Below, piece after piece: positions 4,357-6,900 of a DNA stretch of 6,900 nt. Origin of the DNA: Bacteroidia bacterium (GTDB lineage Bacteria > Bacteroidota > Bacteroidia > UBA8524); NCBI GenBank assembly GCA_023277325.1, contig JALRIQ010000054.1, positions 1-6,900 of the forward strand. The letters run 5' to 3'. A program made the translations under genes and the position numbers. The number at the start of each line of letters is the position of its first letter. Positions within the stretch are counted from its first letter, which is position 1. The notes under the pieces were generated by a model. That model was not told the DNA's origin, made no database searches, and saw only the letters and a list, made by a program, of their open reading frames with translations.

Positions 4357-6850
4357 CGTCCGCCACGCTCATTTCCTTACTTTTTTTCTTGGGCATAAAA
4401 CGCTTGAAATCAATGGCATCCTGCACCTTTTCATCCAGCAAGGCCAAGTCGATTACCTCCAGCATGTTTTTCACATAATGGAACTTCAGGTCTTTGACGT
4501 ACTCCTTTTTGATCTCCTCAACATCGCGTTTGTTCTGCTCACAAAGGATAATCTCCTTAATTCCAGCACGCTTAGCTGCCAGGATTTTTTCCTTAATACC
4601 ACCAACCGGAAGTACCTTTCCGCGAAGGGTAATCTCCCCCGTCATGGCTAAATACGGACGAATCTTGCGTTGGGTATATAAACTCGCCAGGGAAGTCAGG
4701 ATGGTAATACCGGCCGAAGGACCATCCTTAGGAATGGCTCCAGCTGGAAAGTGAATATGCAAGTCGGAATGATCAAATAACTCCTGATCAATACCAATAT
4801 ACTCTGCATGCGCCTTCAAGAAGGTATTGGCCGTAATTGCCGACTCCTTCATCACATCGCCCAATTTACCCGTTAGCGTGAGTTTGCCTTTGCCTGGTGT
4901 CAGGGTGCTCTCCACAAATAAGATAGAACCGCCAACTGGAGTCCAGGCTAGACCAGTAACTACGCCCGCCACGTCATTGCCTTGGTAGACTTCTTTGTCG
5001 TGAGAACGTGGACCAAGAATCTTACGGACTTCGTCTATCTTCAATGCTCCAACGACTCCTTCTCCATCCACCACGTGCTTGGCAACAGAACGGGCGATGG
5101 AAGCTAGAGTGCGGTCGAGCTGACGAACACCAGACTCGCTGGTATACTCCTCAATAACCTTCTCTAAAACCTTATCATCCAAAACCAGCTGCTTAGAGCT
5201 CAATCCGTGGGCTTTGCGCTGTTTTGGTACAAGGTGTTTTTTCGCAATCTGTGCTTTCTCTTGCAGGGTATACCCATTGATTTCAATGATTTCCATACGG
5301 TCTAAAAGCGCAGGCTGAATATTGTCGAGGTAATTTGCTGTAGCGATGAACATCACCTTGCTCAGGTCAAATTCCGTCTCTACATAATTATCGTAAAAGG
5401 CATTATTCTGCTCGGGGTCCAATACTTCCAAAAGTGCTGAGGATGGGTCTCCACGGAAATCAGAATTCAACTTATCAATCTCATCAAGGATAAACACCGG
5501 GTTTGCAGATTGTGCCTTTTTCAAGGATTGAATCACGCGCCCAGGCAAAGCTCCGATATAGGTTTTTCGATGTCCACGGATTTCTGCTTCATCACGAAGT
5601 CCACCCAAAGACATGCGGACATATTTTCTTCCCAAAGCCTCAGCTACCGATTTACCTAAGGAGGTTTTACCTACTCCCGGAGGGCCGTAAAGGCAAAGAA
5701 TTGGGCTCTTCATGTCGCCCTTCAACTTCAATACCGCCAAATATTCCAGGATACGGTCTTTCACTTTATCCAAACCGAAATGATCGCGGTCGAGCACCTT
5801 ACGAGCTTTCTTCAAATCAAAACGGTCGGTGGTGTATTCATTCCATGGTAACTCAAGCAATAACTGCAGGTAGTTGAGGTAAATGGAATAATCAGGCGCC
5901 ATTGGATTAAGGCGTTGCAGGCGCTCAGCTTCTTTATTGAAGTGCTCGGCTACTTCCTTGCTCCACTTTTTCTTGGCTGCCTTTTCCCGCAGATTTTGGA
6001 GTTCTTTATCCGGACTATCTTGTCCGAGTTCCTCCTGTAAGGCACGAATTTGCTGCTGCAGGAAATATTCTTTTTGTTGTTTGTCGAGGTCGCCTTTTAC
6101 CTTGGATTGGATCTCATTTTTGAGTTCCAACATCTGCATTTCCTTGGTCAGGAAAGAGAGAACAAGGTTCGCGCGGGTTTCAAAAACAGAAGCTTCTAAA
6201 ATGCTTTGTTTGTCGCCCACTTCTACATTCAGGTTAGAAGCGATAAAGTTCACCAGAAAGTTTGGGCTGTCGATATTCTTCAGCGCAAAGCTAGCTTCTG
6301 TTGGGATATTGGGTGAGTTCTCAATGATACTGATCGCCAATTCTTTGATGCTTTCAATCAGGGCATCATTTCTTTTTGACTTCTTCAGTTTCTCTACCTC
6401 GTCTGTGCTAACTTTTGCTTTGAAATAAGGCTCGGAGGCCACCATCTCGCCAATGCGGATGCGCTTTTTCCCTTGGATGATTACCGTGGTATTTCCGTCG
6501 GGCATGCGCAAGACCTTCAGGATGCTGGCGATGGTCCCTGTTTTATGGAGGTCGCCGAAACTTGGATCTTCAATGGATGGATCGCGTTGTGCCACTACCC
6601 CAATTTCTTTTTTACCGGCAGCTGCGTCTTTTATAAGTTTGATAGATTTATCTCTGCCAACCGTAATCGGAAAAACAACACCCGGGAACAATACCGTGTT
6701 ACGAAGCGGCAATATTGGCAGTTCTTCCGGACTCTTTTCCTTATTTATTTCGTCTTCATCCTCTTGAGAGAGCAAAGGCAAGAACTCCGGACTATCCATT
6801 TCATCGTCTGAAATTCCCGTCGCTATTACAAATCTATCCTTATCAATCAT
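4352..6850 (-). CDS. lon: ATP-dependent endopeptidase Lon (LonA type)
   Basis: This 832-residue soluble AAA+ serine protease degrades misfolded and selected regulatory proteins as a hexamer. The substrate-binding LON domain starts at about 44 (LPILPLRNTVLFPG) and runs to about 240. A helical, coiled-coil-prone linker follows, including KEYFLQQQIRALQEELG (260-276). The AAA+ module has Walker A GPPGVGKT (389-396), Walker B FILDEID (453-459), sensor-1 N506, arginine finger R518 and sensor-2 R576. The protease domain has S712 in PKDGPSAG and K755 in GGIKEK, 43 residues apart as in E. coli Lon. All key residues are present and length is normal for the phylum. The first about 40 residues are acidic and the C-terminus is Lys-rich. 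The ATG at 6850 leaves 50 bases of upstream sequence in the window, where I see neither a Shine-Dalgarno nor a TAnnTTTG box. No terminator separates lon from the tRNA, so readthrough into it is possible. Confidence 0.98.
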   Translation of the reverse strand: MIDKDRFVIATGISDDEMDSPEFLPLLSQEDEDEINKEKSPEELPILPLRNTVLFPGVVFPITVGRDKSIKLIKDAAAGKKEIGVVAQRDPSIEDPSFGDLHKTGTIASILKVLRMPDGNTTVIIQGKKRIRIGEMVASEPYFKAKVSTDEVEKLKKSKRNDALIESIKELAISIIENSPNIPTEASFALKNIDSPNFLVNFIASNLNVEVGDKQSILEASVFETRANLVLSFLTKEMQMLELKNEIQSKVKGDLDKQQKEYFLQQQIRALQEELGQDSPDKELQNLREKAAKKKWSKEVAEHFNKEAERLQRLNPMAPDYSIYLNYLQLLLELPWNEYTTDRFDLKKARKVLDRDHFGLDKVKDRILEYLAVLKLKGDMKSPILCLYGPPGVGKTSLGKSVAEALGRKYVRMSLGGLRDEAEIRGHRKTYIGALPGRVIQSLKKAQSANPVFILDEIDKLNSDFRGDPSSALLEVLDPEQNNAFYDNYVETEFDLSKVMFIATANYLDNIQPALLDRMEIIEINGYTLQEKAQIAKKHLVPKQRKAHGLSSKQLVLDDKVLEKVIEEYTSESGVRQLDRTLASIARSVAKHVVDGEGVVGALKIDEVRKILGPRSHDKEVYQGNDVAGVVTGLAWTPVGGSILFVESTLTPGKGKLTLTGKLGDVMKESAITANTFLKAHAEYIGIDQELFDHSDLHIHFPAGAIPKDGPSAGITILTSLASLYTQRKIRPYLAMTGEITLRGKVLPVGGIKEKILAAKRAGIKEIILCEQNKRDVEEIKKEYVKDLKFHYVKNMLEVIDLALLDEKVQDAIDFKRFMPKKKSKEMSVADD

Positions 6851-6900
6851 GCTTTTTCACTTAAAATTGTCGCCCCGTCCATTGACAGGAGCTAGCTAAA

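Noticed and set aside
5937..6428. Open frame on the + strand opposite lon
   Set aside because: It is Ser/Phe/Cys-rich, antisense to the conserved Lon linker and N-terminal domain, and has no recognisable features.
6851..6900. Promoter or heat-shock operator (CIRCE-like) upstream of lon
   Set aside because: Only 50 bases are visible; they contain an AGCTAGCT palindrome but no TAnnTTTG box and no CIRCE inverted repeat.
1..6900. CRISPR array, prophage, toxin-antitoxin or new defence system
   Set aside because: There are no regularly spaced repeats, phage genes, transposase or integrase, and all long frames are accounted for by the antiporter, SQR-like enzyme and Lon.

Overview
The window looks like chromosomal DNA from a member of the Bacteroidota, of moderate GC content. 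This is an inference from four things: a TAnnTTTG-type -7 promoter box upstream of the tRNA, start codons without Shine-Dalgarno sequences, the overall flavour of the Lon protein and its acidic N-terminus, and an antiporter with extra membrane helices. I cannot name a genus.

Layout. (1) Bases 1-2190, + strand: the 3' part of a CPA2-type monovalent cation:proton antiporter gene. It is open at the left edge and ends in two RCK_C (TrkA_C) domains. (2) Bases 2191-2343: a short spacer with an 8-bp inverted repeat. (3) Bases 2344-3546, + strand: a flavoprotein of the sulfide:quinone oxidoreductase (SQR) superfamily. It keeps two of the three classical redox cysteines and a C-terminal amphipathic tail. 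(4) Bases 3547-4221: about 670 bases without an intact gene. They hold a decayed class III adenylate/guanylate cyclase fragment on the minus strand, a purine-rich tract bounded by inverted repeats, an AT-rich bidirectional terminator, an 18-bp copy of the adjacent tRNA 3' end, a nested palindrome and the tRNA terminator. (5) Bases 4222-4304, minus strand: tRNA-Leu(GAG), with its own promoter overlapping the lon stop codon. (6) Bases 4352-6850, minus strand: a complete lon gene for the ATP-dependent Lon protease. (7) Bases 6851-6900: the first 50 bases upstream of lon, with no promoter I can support.

The + strand genes (antiporter, SQR-like enzyme) converge on the minus-strand lon/tRNA unit. 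The debris-rich interval lies between them. The two + strand genes could both relate to membrane energetics or stress (cation/proton exchange; electron transfer to quinone), but a 153-bp gap separates them and co-transcription is not shown. I see no phage, CRISPR, IS element or defence cassette. The most interesting parts are the decayed cyclase and the partial tRNA duplication with its palindrome.
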